Positions 1-8,274 of a DNA stretch of 64,000 bases are shown here, piece by piece. The stretch covers positions 91,776-155,775 of the forward strand of contig NZ_VEWK01000013.1 in the NCBI RefSeq assembly GCF_006376675.1, written 5' to 3'. A program made the position numbers and the translations under genes. The DNA comes from Brucella pecoris (GTDB lineage: Bacteria > Pseudomonadota > Alphaproteobacteria > Rhizobiales > Rhizobiaceae). Numbering within the stretch: position 1 is the first letter of the stretch; the number at the start of each line of letters is the position of its first letter. The notes under the pieces were generated by a model. The model searched no databases. It was not told where the DNA came from and saw only the letters and a program-made list of their open reading frames with translations.

Positions 1-321
1 GAGGTCGTAGCTCAGGATCTTGACGACGAGGGCGGAGCCAAGCTCGCCGCCGCGCACGGCCATGAGGCCTGCGACACCGCTGACAAAACCTGAACCGACG
101 AATGAACCGACGAGAAGCGTGACCGCTGTCGAGCTTTGCAGGGCGACAGCAAGGGCAAGGCCGAAGGCGACGGAAAGCAGCGGGTTCTGCATCTGGTTGC
201 GCAGGCGTCTGCGCAGCCGGTCGCCATAGGCACGCTCCACCCCGGTCCGCACCATCCGCGTCGCCCAAAGCAAAAGCGCAACTGCACCGGCCAGATGCAA
301 AAGGACCAAAGAACCATTCAC
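1..321 (-). CDS. Na/Pi-cotransporter family protein, N-terminal part (cut by window edge)
   Basis: The minus strand is open from a GTG at 321 to the window edge, giving 107 codons. The product is hydrophobic, with a first membrane segment around residues 4-18, then a basic stretch (RRRLRNQMQN) and the segment LQSSTAVTLL followed by VGSFVGSG. QSSTA in this position is typical of the NptA/PNaS sodium-phosphate cotransporter family, an inner-membrane phosphate carrier. An AAGGGA ribosome site precedes the GTG. The family call is from motif memory; the C-terminal half lies outside the window. Confidence 0.6.
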   Translation of the reverse strand, partial: MNGSLVLLHLAGAVALLLWATRMVRTGVERAYGDRLRRRLRNQMQNPLLSVAFGLALAVALQSSTAVTLLVGSFVGSGFVSGVAGLMAVRGGELGSALVVKILSYDL

Positions 322-642
322 GGCAAAATCCCTTCGGGTTGGAGGTGAGGGTTGTAACTTAAGGTGATTAAGCTAACGCAACAAATGAAGAAAAAATATG
401 TTCCGGCTAATCAAATCTTCAAGAGATATGGGCTTGTTCGCAATAAAATGCAATCCATTCCCGCAGTGTCATGACGAATATATGACAGTTTTGTGACAAT
501 GCGCTTGTTTGACCGCGACATGTGATTAGCGGGGAGGGACATGCCTGCGCGATGGACTGTCGGAGCGGGGGCGCCTATATAGTCAAATATCTATATTATC
601 GTATCATCGGCCTGCCCGTATGACCTGAAAGTGAAATCTGTA
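322..642. promoter_or_regulatory. Intergenic region between divergent Na/Pi gene and dnaG
   Basis: About 320 bp without a credible gene, AT-rich in the middle (360-500). It must hold the promoters of both flanking genes. I see no clear operator, terminator or RNA gene in it. Confidence 0.5.
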
Positions 643-2625
643 ATGCGTTTTCCGCCATCCTTTCTCGATGAGATCAGAGACCGCGTCCCGATCTCGACGC
701 TGATAGGAACGCGCGCTTCGTTCGACCGCAAGAAAAGCAATCCGCCGAAGGGTGACTTCTGGGCCTGCTGTCCGTTCCATGGCGAAAAGACGCCGAGCTT
801 TCATTGTGAAGATCGCAAGGGCCGCTATCATTGTTTCGGTTGCGGCGTGACCGGCGATCACTTCAAGTTTCTGACCGACCTTGAAGGACTGAGTTTCCCG
901 GAGGCGGTGGAACGTGTTGCCGATATGGCTGGCGTTCCAATGCCAGCGCGCGATCCAGAAATGGAAAAACGCGAGGCACAACGCGCCACGCTTTACGATG
1001 TCATGGAATTGGCAGCGCAATTCTTCGAAAATCAGTTGCAAAGCGCCGTCGGCGCCAAGGCGCGCGCCTATCTGCGGGATCGTGGACTTTCGACCGCGAC
1101 ACAGCAGTCGTTTCGCATCGGCTATGCACCGGAATCGCGCAATGCGCTGAAGGAATTTCTGGCAGGCAAAGGTGTTTCCCGCGAGCAGATCGAGGCATGT
1201 GGCCTTGTCGTGCATGGTGAAGGAATTGCCGATTCCTATGACCGTTTTCGTGATCGTGTCATGTTCCCGATCGAGGATCTACGCGGGCGGATCATCGCTT
1301 TCGGCGGGCGTGCGCTTTCTGCGGACGCTCCGGCCAAATATCTGAATTCGCCGGAAACGGAACTGTTTCACAAGGGGCGGGTGCTCTATAACGGGTTGCG
1401 GGCGCGCAAGGCCTGTCAGCCGCAAGGCGGCGAGCCTGCCAAATCGATCATTGCCGTCGAAGGCTATATGGATGTGATTGCGCTGGCGCAGGCAGGCATC
1501 CATCAGGTGGTAGCCCCGCTTGGCACGGCGCTTACCGAAGAGCAGCTCGAACTTCTCTGGCGCATCAGCCCGGAGCCCGTTCTGTGTTTCGACGGCGACG
1601 GGGCGGGGCTTCGCGCCGCCTATCGAGCCGTCGATCTGGGACTGCCTGCCTTGCAGCCGGGCAAGTCGCTGCGCTTCGCACTTCTGCCGGAAGGGCAGGA
1701 CCCGGATGATCTGGTCAAGGCGGAAGGTCCGGCGGCATTTCATGTGGTCTTGCGCGATGCGAAGCCGCTGGTCGATATGGTGTGGACACGGGAAACGACG
1801 GGCGGCGTTTTTGATACGCCGGAACGCCGGGCCGAACTTGAAGCGCGCCTGCGTGAAATAACGAGCCGCATCGCGAATGAGGATATCCGGCGCCATTACA
1901 GCCAGGATATGCGCGAGCGGGCACAGGCCTTCTTCGGCCAAGGACGTCATCAGGGGCGTCAGGGGTATCAAGGCGGTGGTCAGCGCAATTCGTCTTTCAA
2001 TAACAGAAATGATGGCGGACGTGGGCGCGGCGGGCCGGCTGGCGGCAATGGCCGTCTTGCATTTTCCGACAGTCTTGTCCGCTCGACGCTGGTAAAGGGC
2101 GGCAGGCCGGGCGCGGGATCACATGCCCCGTTGCGTGAAACGGCTATCGTGCTGACGCTTCTCAATCATCCGCGCCTGATCGAAGAGGACTTCGAGACGC
2201 TGGCTGCACTCGATCTGGGACACGAAGTCCTCAAGTCGCTGCATCTGGCCATGCTGGATGTGCTGGCTGCCGGTCACATGGAAGATGGCCATGCCATGCG
2301 GCGTGCATTGGTGAATGCCGGTCATGGCAACCAGATCGAAATGCTCGAACTCGTGGTGAAGGGTGCGAAACTCTGGACTGCGACAGCTCTGGCGGCCGAA
2401 GACGATGCGCGCGAGGCCCTTCGGCAGGCGCTTCACTTGCATCAGCGTGCACGCACACTACATAAGGAGCTGCGAGCCGTTGAGGCCGCGCTTGAAACAG
2501 ACGAGACGGGCGAATTGTTTGCGCGTCTCAGAGATATACAAAATCAGATTTTGAAAGCTGATGCGACTGAAGCTCTGATCGACGGTTTTGGCCTGTCTTC
2601 GGGGCGCCCGCCCGGCGGTTTCTGA
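643..2625 (+). CDS. dnaG: DNA primase DnaG
   Basis: Synthesises RNA primers at the replication fork. The 660-residue product has the CHC2 zinc finger (C43, H46, C64, C67), then the RNA-polymerase domain with the Toprim signatures VEGYMD near residue 271 and FDGDGAG near 317, a Gly/Arg/Asn-rich linker around 430-480, and a C-terminal region of the size that binds DnaB. Length is normal for alphaproteobacteria. I prefer the ATG at 643 (MRFPPSFLDEIRDRV) because it matches the usual family N-terminus; a GTG at 631 would add four residues. rpoD follows 450 bp downstream on the same strand, the classical macromolecular-synthesis order without rpsU. Confidence 0.95.
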   Translation: MRFPPSFLDEIRDRVPISTLIGTRASFDRKKSNPPKGDFWACCPFHGEKTPSFHCEDRKGRYHCFGCGVTGDHFKFLTDLEGLSFPEAVERVADMAGVPMPARDPEMEKREAQRATLYDVMELAAQFFENQLQSAVGAKARAYLRDRGLSTATQQSFRIGYAPESRNALKEFLAGKGVSREQIEACGLVVHGEGIADSYDRFRDRVMFPIEDLRGRIIAFGGRALSADAPAKYLNSPETELFHKGRVLYNGLRARKACQPQGGEPAKSIIAVEGYMDVIALAQAGIHQVVAPLGTALTEEQLELLWRISPEPVLCFDGDGAGLRAAYRAVDLGLPALQPGKSLRFALLPEGQDPDDLVKAEGPAAFHVVLRDAKPLVDMVWTRETTGGVFDTPERRAELEARLREITSRIANEDIRRHYSQDMRERAQAFFGQGRHQGRQGYQGGGQRNSSFNNRNDGGRGRGGPAGGNGRLAFSDSLVRSTLVKGGRPGAGSHAPLRETAIVLTLLNHPRLIEEDFETLAALDLGHEVLKSLHLAMLDVLAAGHMEDGHAMRRALVNAGHGNQIEMLELVVKGAKLWTATALAAEDDAREALRQALHLHQRARTLHKELRAVEAALETDETGELFARLRDIQNQILKADATEALIDGFGLSSGRPPGGF

Positions 2626-2643
2626 TTCGGTTTTCCGAATCAG
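2622..2643 (+). promoter_or_regulatory. Perfect hairpin spanning the dnaG stop codon
   Basis: CTGATTCGG, loop TTTT, CCGAATCAG: a 9-bp perfect stem with the TGA stop of dnaG inside the left arm. No T-run follows, so it is not a classical intrinsic terminator. Both arms contain a GANTC site. A second hairpin with related arms lies at 2728-2752. Confidence 0.6.
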
Positions 2644-2727
2644 CTCTGCGAGAACAGCCGGAAATGCGGGGGTTGCGATCCGGAAAACGTGCTCTATCTG
2701 GCCAACGAAGAGGCTGCGACAACAAAA

Positions 2728-2752
2728 TGATTCGCTTTTTAAGCGCGAATCA
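2728..2752 (+). promoter_or_regulatory. Second hairpin with the same arm core
   Basis: TGATTCGC ... GCGAATCA, 8-bp arms separated by nine bases. The arm core TGATTCG/CGAATCA is the same as in the hairpin at the dnaG stop, so left and right arms of the two hairpins could also pair with one another in an exclusive alternative fold. Confidence 0.45.
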
Positions 2753-2956
2753 GGTGAGTCGCTCTTGACGTATGGCGTAAATGACGGAATCACGACAGTT
2801 CGAACAAGGAAAAGAACAGAAACCGGTGATATCCGAGGCTGCAGGGCGGCGAGCTGGGGCCGGGCCGGAAAAATGGCCTGGAAGGCATCGTCTGGTCGAC
2901 CGCCTGATCTGCCCACAAGAAATCGGAGATGATGAAGCCCGATACCGGTGGCAAGG

Positions 2957-2971
2957 TTAATCCACCATTAA
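2957..2971 (+). promoter_or_regulatory. CtrA-type binding box upstream of rpoD
   Basis: TTAA-TCCACCA-TTAA is an exact match to the full CtrA consensus TTAA-N7-TTAA and lies 108 bp before the rpoD start. CtrA is the cell-cycle master regulator of alphaproteobacteria; from memory, rpoD has been named as a CtrA target in Brucella abortus. Binding here is inferred. Confidence 0.6.
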
Positions 2972-3078
2972 CAGGAAATCGGCTATTCGCAGAATCAACC
3001 GACGGATTGCGACCTCGCAAAACTGTCCGAGAACTCTATATATCTTAGAAGCGACCGGGGTCGCCTGGAGAAGAACAT

Positions 3079-5097
3079 ATGGCAACGAAGGTTAAGGAAA
3101 ACGAAGAAGCTGAAGTCGAGCGCGAAGGTGCCACCGACGGTCCGCTTCTCGACCTTTCTGACGATGCTGTCAAGAAGATGATCAAGCTCGCGAAGAAGCG
3201 CGGCTACGTCACCATGGACGAGCTGAACGCTGTACTGCCTTCCGAGGAAGTGACATCTGAGCAGATCGAAGACACGATGTCGATGCTATCCGATATGGGC
3301 ATCAATGTCGTTGAAGACGACGAGCAGGACAACGATCGCGAAGAAAACAGCGACGACGACACGGAAGAAAGCAACGATCTGGTCGAGTCCGGCGGCACGG
3401 CTGTTGCCACCACGACGACCAAGAAAGAGCCGACCGACCGTACCGACGATCCGGTGCGCATGTATCTGCGCGAAATGGGTTCCGTCGAGCTTCTGTCGCG
3501 TGAAGGCGAAATCGCGATCGCCAAGCGCATCGAGGCTGGCCGCGAAACGATGATCGCCGGGCTTTGCGAAAGCCCGCTGACCTTCCAGGCAATCATCATC
3601 TGGCGCGACCAGTTGAACGATTCCAACATTCTGCTGCGCGAAATCATCGACCTCGAAACCACCTATGCCGGTCCGGAAGCCAAACAGGCCCCGGTGATCG
3701 AGCGCGTGGAAGAGGAAAAGCCCCGCGATGACAAGCCTCAGCGCCGTTCGCGTGACGACGACGATATTACCAATGTCGGCGGCGACATGCCTGCGGAAGA
3801 GGAAGAAGAGGACGAGGACGAAGCCAACCTGTCGCTGGCGGCCATGGAAGCCGAACTGCGTCCGCAGGTCATGGAAACGCTCGACCTCATCGCCGACACC
3901 TACAAGAAGCTGCGCAAGCTGCAGGATCAGCAGGTCGAGGGCCGTCTGGCCGCGACGGGTGAACTGTCGTCCAGCCAGGAGCGTCGCTACAAGGAACTCA
4001 AGGATCAGCTTATCAAGGCAGTGAAGTCGCTGTCGCTGAACCAGAACCGTATCGAACAGCTCGTCGAACAGCTTTACGACATCAACAAGCGTCTGGTGCA
4101 GAACGAAGGTAAGCTGCTGCGTCTGGCCGAATCCTTCGGCGTGCGCCGTGAGGAATTCCTGAAGGAATATCAGGGTCACGAGCTGGACCCGAAGTGGGTA
4201 GAGCGCGTTGGTACGCTTTCGGCCCGCGGCTGGAAAGAGTTCGCAGCCAAGGAAGCGCGCGCTATCGACCGTCTGCGTTCTGAAATCCAGATGCTGGCGA
4301 CCGAAACCGCGATTTCGATCGGCGAATTCCGCCGTATCGTCAATCAGGTGCAGAAGGGCGAACGCGAAGCGACCATCGCCAAGAAGGAAATGGTGGAAGC
4401 CAACCTTCGTCTCGTTATCTCGATTGCCAAGAAGTACACGAACCGTGGCTTGCAGTTCCTCGATCTCATTCAGGAAGGCAATATCGGCCTGATGAAAGCT
4501 GTCGACAAGTTCGAGTATCGCCGCGGTTACAAGTTCTCGACTTATGCGACCTGGTGGATTCGTCAGGCGATCACCCGTTCGATTGCCGATCAGGCGCGCA
4601 CTATCCGTATTCCGGTGCACATGATCGAAACGATCAACAAGATCGTTCGCACGTCGCGCCAGATGCTGCATGAAATCGGCCGTGAACCGACGCCGGAAGA
4701 ACTGGCCGAAAAGCTCGCCATGCCGCTCGAAAAAGTGCGCAAGGTGCTGAAGATCGCCAAGGAGCCGATCTCGCTCGAAACGCCGGTTGGCGACGAGGAA
4801 GATTCACACTTAGGCGATTTCATCGAGGACAAGAACGCGCTTCTGCCAATCGATGCGGCCATTCAGGCCAATCTGCGCGATACGACGACCCGTGTTCTGG
4901 CATCGCTGACGCCGCGTGAAGAACGCGTTCTGCGCATGCGCTTCGGCATCGGCATGAACACCGATCACACGCTGGAAGAAGTCGGTCAGCAGTTCTCGGT
5001 TACCCGCGAACGTATCCGCCAGATTGAAGCGAAGGCTCTGCGCAAGCTGAAGCATCCGAGCCGTTCGCGTAAACTGCGTTCGTTCCTCGATAGCTAA
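3079..5097 (+). CDS. rpoD: RNA polymerase primary sigma factor RpoD (sigma-70)
   Basis: Directs core RNA polymerase to housekeeping promoters. 672 residues: region 1.1 at the N-terminus, region 1.2 (DPVRMYLREMGSVELL) near residue 127, a long acidic non-conserved insert (runs of D/E near 85-115 and 240-255), region 2 with ATWWIRQAITRSIADQAR near 487, region 3, and region 4 with the final helix-turn-helix (VTRERIRQIEAKALRKL). Length fits alphaproteobacterial RpoD. A GGAG ribosome site stands just before the ATG. The 450-bp leader holds GANTC sites and a CtrA box. Confidence 0.97.
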   Translation: MATKVKENEEAEVEREGATDGPLLDLSDDAVKKMIKLAKKRGYVTMDELNAVLPSEEVTSEQIEDTMSMLSDMGINVVEDDEQDNDREENSDDDTEESNDLVESGGTAVATTTTKKEPTDRTDDPVRMYLREMGSVELLSREGEIAIAKRIEAGRETMIAGLCESPLTFQAIIIWRDQLNDSNILLREIIDLETTYAGPEAKQAPVIERVEEEKPRDDKPQRRSRDDDDITNVGGDMPAEEEEEDEDEANLSLAAMEAELRPQVMETLDLIADTYKKLRKLQDQQVEGRLAATGELSSSQERRYKELKDQLIKAVKSLSLNQNRIEQLVEQLYDINKRLVQNEGKLLRLAESFGVRREEFLKEYQGHELDPKWVERVGTLSARGWKEFAAKEARAIDRLRSEIQMLATETAISIGEFRRIVNQVQKGEREATIAKKEMVEANLRLVISIAKKYTNRGLQFLDLIQEGNIGLMKAVDKFEYRRGYKFSTYATWWIRQAITRSIADQARTIRIPVHMIETINKIVRTSRQMLHEIGREPTPEELAEKLAMPLEKVRKVLKIAKEPISLETPVGDEEDSHLGDFIEDKNALLPIDAAIQANLRDTTTRVLASLTPREERVLRMRFGIGMNTDHTLEEVGQQFSVTRERIRQIEAKALRKLKHPSRSRKLRSFLDS

Positions 5098-5147
5098 GCG
5101 GGCCTCGATAGCGAAGCCGAACAAAACATACGGAAAGGGGAGGCGAT

Positions 5148-5438
5148 ATGTCTTTTTTGAAGCGTCTTTTCGGTGGAGGTTCTGCCTCTGAGACACCGGC
5201 AGAGCCGAAAGAGGCTGGTCGCCTTGAGCACAAGGACTTTTTGATCATTGCAACGCCTTATAGCGAGGGCGGGCAGTATCAGGTCTGCGGCGTCATTTCC
5301 AAGACGATTGGTGGCGAAGCGAAGGAATATCGTTTCGTTCGTGCCGACCGTTGCCCCGGTATCGAAGATGCCGCCAGCATTGCGCTGAACAAGGGACGGC
5401 AGATTGTGGATGAGCAGGGCGAAGCTATTTTCCGCTGA
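5148..5438 (+). CDS. HlyU-like small protein
   Basis: 96 residues starting MSFLKRLFGGG, a short amphipathic head followed by a compact alpha/beta domain (YKDF-like core HKDFLIIATPYSEGG, CGVISKTIGGE, YRFVRADR). This fits the HlyU family, first named after a Vibrio haemolysin activator; in alphaproteobacteria it is a conserved single-domain protein without a proven role. It lies 50 bp after rpoD with a GGGGAGG ribosome site and is followed at once by a terminator, so it is probably the last gene of the dnaG-rpoD transcription unit. Confidence 0.75.
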   Translation: MSFLKRLFGGGSASETPAEPKEAGRLEHKDFLIIATPYSEGGQYQVCGVISKTIGGEAKEYRFVRADRCPGIEDAASIALNKGRQIVDEQGEAIFR

Positions 5439-5460
5439 ACTACCTGCAAGAAAAATTGAA

Positions 5461-5487
5461 AGCCGCGCATATATGCGCGGCTTTTTC
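5461..5487 (+). terminator. Intrinsic terminator after the HlyU-like gene
   Basis: AGCCGCGCAT/ATGCGCGGCT stem followed by TTTTTCTGTTT. It closes the rpoD-hlyU unit. Confidence 0.85.
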
Positions 5488-5497
5488 TGTTTAGAGG

Positions 5498-5758
5498 TTA
5501 ATGCGGGTGGCACACCATGGCGACCATTTTGCGCACGACGGGCAGAATGGCGAGGAGGACCGGAAAGGCGACCGCCCAGGAGAGAGCCCATGCAGTCATC
5601 CAGCTCGATGCGAGATCGGGATGGGTAGCGCCAAGGCTCTTGGCGGTCGCAATCAATGAGACGATGAACGTCATCATGATCGATAGAATGAAAGGCATCA
5701 CAATAGATGCATAGCGTGCTGGCAGCTTTCTGCGGCGTGCGCATTCAAACTGAGACAT
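5498..5758 (-). CDS. DUF2798 family membrane protein
   Basis: 86 residues with two predicted membrane helices (about 20-40 and 54-76). The pattern LPARYASIVMPFILS and WMTAWALSWAVAFP matches DUF2798, small inner-membrane proteins of unknown role. It converges on the HlyU-like gene; the short gap holds that gene's terminator. Confidence 0.75.
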   Translation of the reverse strand: MSQFECARRRKLPARYASIVMPFILSIMMTFIVSLIATAKSLGATHPDLASSWMTAWALSWAVAFPVLLAILPVVRKMVAMVCHPH

Positions 5759-5971
5759 GTGTATTCCTGAATATTATGCGGGGAAGACGCAACGAAACAT
5801 CAATGCGAATTGCCGTTCCCGGCCAGATTGATGCGTTGCCTAACGTAAGACGCTTACGGTCATGATGATGACTTGGGTCTAATAACCCGATAAGGATCGG
5901 ATATCAAGTGTTCTGAAATGGCGGCGATTTGTCCATGCCATTCCCGACATAATTCCATTATACGCTGCATC

Positions 5972-6424
5972 ATGAACGACAAACCATTCTGGCGCACCAA
6001 GACCTTGAACCAGCTCACCCGCAGCGAGTGGGAGAGCCTGTGTGACGGTTGTGGCCAATGCTGCCTGCATAAATTGCTCGATGACGACACCGACGAGATT
6101 TACTGGACGAGCGTAGCCTGCACGCTGCTCAATCCGGATAGCTGCCAGTGCCGTGATTACCCGAACCGGAAGAAGACGGTGCCGGACTGCGTTTTTCTGA
6201 CACCGGAAATCGTTGATGAGGTGAACTGGCTGCCTGTAACCTGTGCATACCGTCTGGTTGCCGAAGGCTCGGATCTCTATTGGTGGCATCCGCTTGTTTC
6301 AGGTTCGCCTGAAACGGTGCACGAGGCTGGCATCTCCGTTCGCGGCAAGGTCACGGCTTTCGATCACGATCTGGAAGATGAGGACGACTATATCGACCAT
6401 ATGGTGATGCCGAGCCACCGATGA
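5972..6424 (+). CDS. YcgN-type cysteine-cluster protein
   Basis: 150 residues from the ATG at 5972 (MNDKPFWRTKTLNQL); an upstream in-frame start at 5918 would add 18 residues unlike the family. The N-terminal CDGCGQCC (C24, C27, C30, C31) and later cysteines (ACTLLN, SCQCRDYP, TCAYR) form the putative metal-binding cluster of the YkgJ/YcgN (UPF0260) family. Function is unknown; metal or Fe-S binding is presumed from the cysteines. Confidence 0.85.
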   Translation: MNDKPFWRTKTLNQLTRSEWESLCDGCGQCCLHKLLDDDTDEIYWTSVACTLLNPDSCQCRDYPNRKKTVPDCVFLTPEIVDEVNWLPVTCAYRLVAEGSDLYWWHPLVSGSPETVHEAGISVRGKVTAFDHDLEDEDDYIDHMVMPSHR

Positions 6425-6671
6425 TGGTTCGCTTGCGTTTTTCAAACATTGCGTAAATTTAATCTGCGGTGCGAATATCGCGGCGCGGTTTTAGTGGCAC
6501 TGTAATATATTGTTTTAATTGAATTTATTTGGATAGCGTTTGGGTATGCGCTTTGCTTTAGGGGAAGCTGAACGGCACATGAACGTGAGTTTTTCATTCT
6601 GTTCATCTATCGGGCGCTACTTCTTGGGTGTCTCAGGCAAGACCTGAAAACAAATTGAAAGAGGTTCAAAG

Positions 6672-7025
6672 ATGTCTGCTATTTCGCTCAAGTCGTTCGT
6701 CGTAACCGCCGCTCTTGGTGTTGCCGCCATCTTCACGACGGCAGCTTCGGCCAGCGCCGCATCGCCGGTTGTTGCTCCAGCCATCAGCACGTCGGCAAGC
6801 TCTGCCATCGTGAATGTCGACTACAGAGGCTATCACCATGGCCGTCCAGCCTATCGCGGCCGTGCCTGCTCCATTGAAGGCGCCAAGATGAAGGCCAATC
6901 GCATGGGCATCCGCAATGCGCGCGTCGTCTATCGCGGCAAGTCAGTTCAGGTTCGCGGCTTCCGTCACGGTCGTCCTGCCGGTGTCGTGTTCGCAAATGT
7001 GCGTGGCTGCCCGATCATTCGCTAA
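6672..7025 (+). CDS. Small secreted basic protein of unknown function
   Basis: 117 residues: a signal peptide with hydrophobic core VVTAALGVAAIF and a probable cleavage after ASA near residue 30, then a basic mature part of about 85 residues with the motif YRGYHHGRPAYRGRA, two cysteines and a C-terminal GCPIIR. The two cysteines could form one disulphide in the periplasm. AGAGG-type ribosome site (GAAAGAGGTTC) precedes the ATG. I do not recognise a named family; similar proteins occur across Brucellaceae. An intrinsic terminator follows within 20 bp. Confidence 0.75.
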   Translation: MSAISLKSFVVTAALGVAAIFTTAASASAASPVVAPAISTSASSAIVNVDYRGYHHGRPAYRGRACSIEGAKMKANRMGIRNARVVYRGKSVQVRGFRHGRPAGVVFANVRGCPIIR

Positions 7026-7043
7026 GAGGCCTGTACACGTATC

Positions 7044-7083
7044 AAAAGCCCCGGACTGATTGCTCAGGCCGGGGCTTTTCTTT
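7044..7083 (+). terminator. Intrinsic terminator after the secreted protein gene
   Basis: AAAAGCCCCGG ... CCGGGGCTTTT stem with a 14-nt loop and a following TTTTCTTT tract. Confidence 0.85.
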
Positions 7084-7091
7084 GCTCGACA

Positions 7092-7123
7092 GACAAAAGA
7101 AAAGGGGCGCTGGTGTGCCCCTT
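7092..7123 (-). terminator. Intrinsic terminator of bp26 (minus strand)
   Basis: On the minus strand, AAGGGGC ... GCCCCTT with an 8-nt loop is followed by TTTCTTTTG. It lies 24 bp beyond the bp26 stop. Confidence 0.7.
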
Positions 7124-7146
7124 CGCAATTCCCAATTGGGTTGCCG

Positions 7147-7902
7147 CTATTCCTTGATCTCGAAAACGACATTGACCGAAACGTTGTAGCTGTTCTCGCC
7201 GGCTGCGACAGGCACGGCATCTTCCGGTGCTCCCGCAGCCATGGTCTTGAACTGGGCGCGGGCGATCGGCATCGGCATGGGTGGACGGCTCTGTTCGTTG
7301 ATCTCGATGACGCGACCAACGCCTACACCGGCAGCATCGGCAAGGGTCTTTGCCTTGGCGATGGCATCGGCAACGGCGCGTTTGCGCGCTTCATTGATCG
7401 TGGCGGACGGGTTGTCGTTGACGAAGCTCAGATCGCCGCCCTGATTGACGCCGAGCGTAACGGATTCATCGAGCACGTTTCCGACCTTGGCCAGATCGCG
7501 CACGCGCACCGTCAGGCTGTTTGAAACCGTGTAACCGGTGATGCTTGGCTCTTTCAGGCCATTCTTGTCATCAGGATAGACGTAGCGCGGCTGAATGCTG
7601 ATGCCGCCGGTCTGCAGATCACGGTCTTCAATACCGGCTTTCTTCATGGCTTCGAGCACTTTTGCCATGGCTTCGTTGTTGGCAGTCATGGCTTCGCGAG
7701 CGGTCTTCGCCTCGCGCAGCACAGAGAGATTGAGGATGGCCATATCGGGCGAGGCAGTCATGGTGCCTTCGCCGGTGACGGCGATACGCGCAGGCTGCTT
7801 CGTCATCTGATTCTCCTGTGCCAGAGCTGGCAGCGTCAGAGCGCCTGCGAGCATGATTGCAGAAAATGAGGTTGCAAGAAGAGTGGTAGCGCGGTTGTTC
7901 AT
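7147..7902 (-). CDS. bp26: Periplasmic immunogenic protein BP26/Omp28 (SIMPL domain)
   Basis: 251 residues, signal peptide to about ALA at residue 28 (LTLPALAQENQ), then a single SIMPL/DUF541 domain. The text agrees closely with the Brucella BP26 (Omp28) antigen as I remember it, for example ITVTGEG-type start, NLSVLREAKTAREAMTANNEAM, GIEDRDLQTGGI and NSYNVSVNVVFEIK. BP26 forms a multimeric channel-like assembly in the periplasm and is a major serological antigen. The C-terminus is complete and a terminator follows. Confidence 0.93.
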   Translation of the reverse strand: MNNRATTLLATSFSAIMLAGALTLPALAQENQMTKQPARIAVTGEGTMTASPDMAILNLSVLREAKTAREAMTANNEAMAKVLEAMKKAGIEDRDLQTGGISIQPRYVYPDDKNGLKEPSITGYTVSNSLTVRVRDLAKVGNVLDESVTLGVNQGGDLSFVNDNPSATINEARKRAVADAIAKAKTLADAAGVGVGRVIEINEQSRPPMPMPIARAQFKTMAAGAPEDAVPVAAGENSYNVSVNVVFEIKE

Positions 7903-8184
7903 AAAATCTCCTGTAGAGAAAGTTGAGGCAGCTTTGGCGGAGCTGGTCGTGCCGACAAGGTTGACCGCTTTACCATTGAAATCATTTATTTCTTAAGTTC
8001 CCTCTTATGTCTGAAGCCAACGATATCAGATTCGGAATGCGTGCCAATTGCAACTGCCGGTTCAAATCAGAAACACCGTGGTTCTAGGTTGCATGCATCG
8101 CAACTGAATATGTGCGCATTAGGGCAACTGATGCATTTGACAGCTTGTATCCCGGCTTTCTTTAGGGTAGGGCAAGGATGCGTG

Positions 8185-8261
8185 GGGCCTGTAGCTCAAT
8201 TGGTTAGAGCCGGCGGCTCATAACCGCTTGGTTGGGGGTTCGAGTCCCTCCGGGCCCACCA
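8185..8261 (+). tRNA. tRNA with CAT anticodon (Met, or Ile2 after lysidine modification)
   Basis: Acceptor GGGCCTG pairs with CGGGCCC, D-arm GCTCAATTGGTTAGAGC, anticodon loop CTCATAA with CAT at 8219-8221 on the stem GGCGG/CCGCT, T-arm with GGTTCGAGTCC, encoded CCA. The sequence alone does not settle elongator Met versus the TilS-modified Ile2; GCTTGGT after the anticodon stem resembles E. coli Ile2. Its 3' end is the attachment site of the adjacent 17-kb element and is kept intact. Confidence 0.95.
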
Positions 8262-8263
8262 TT
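8247..8263 (+). repeat. attL: 17-bp direct repeat in the tRNA 3' end
   Basis: CCTCCGGGCCCACCATT overlaps the T-arm, acceptor and CCA end and recurs exactly at 25314-25330. The integrase stop codon is 12 bp away. Confidence 0.85.
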
Positions 8264-8274
8264 CTTATTCTAAG

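Noticed and set aside
12..317. Minus-strand frame (101 codons) at the left edge
   Set aside because: Rich in Cys, Arg and Ser in the manner of an off-frame translation; the neighbouring frame from GTG 321 gives a transporter-like sequence instead.
3286..4671. Long minus-strand frame (461 codons) opposite rpoD
   Set aside because: Antisense shadow of a gene with strong codon bias; its product shows no recognisable motif while the plus strand encodes a complete sigma factor.
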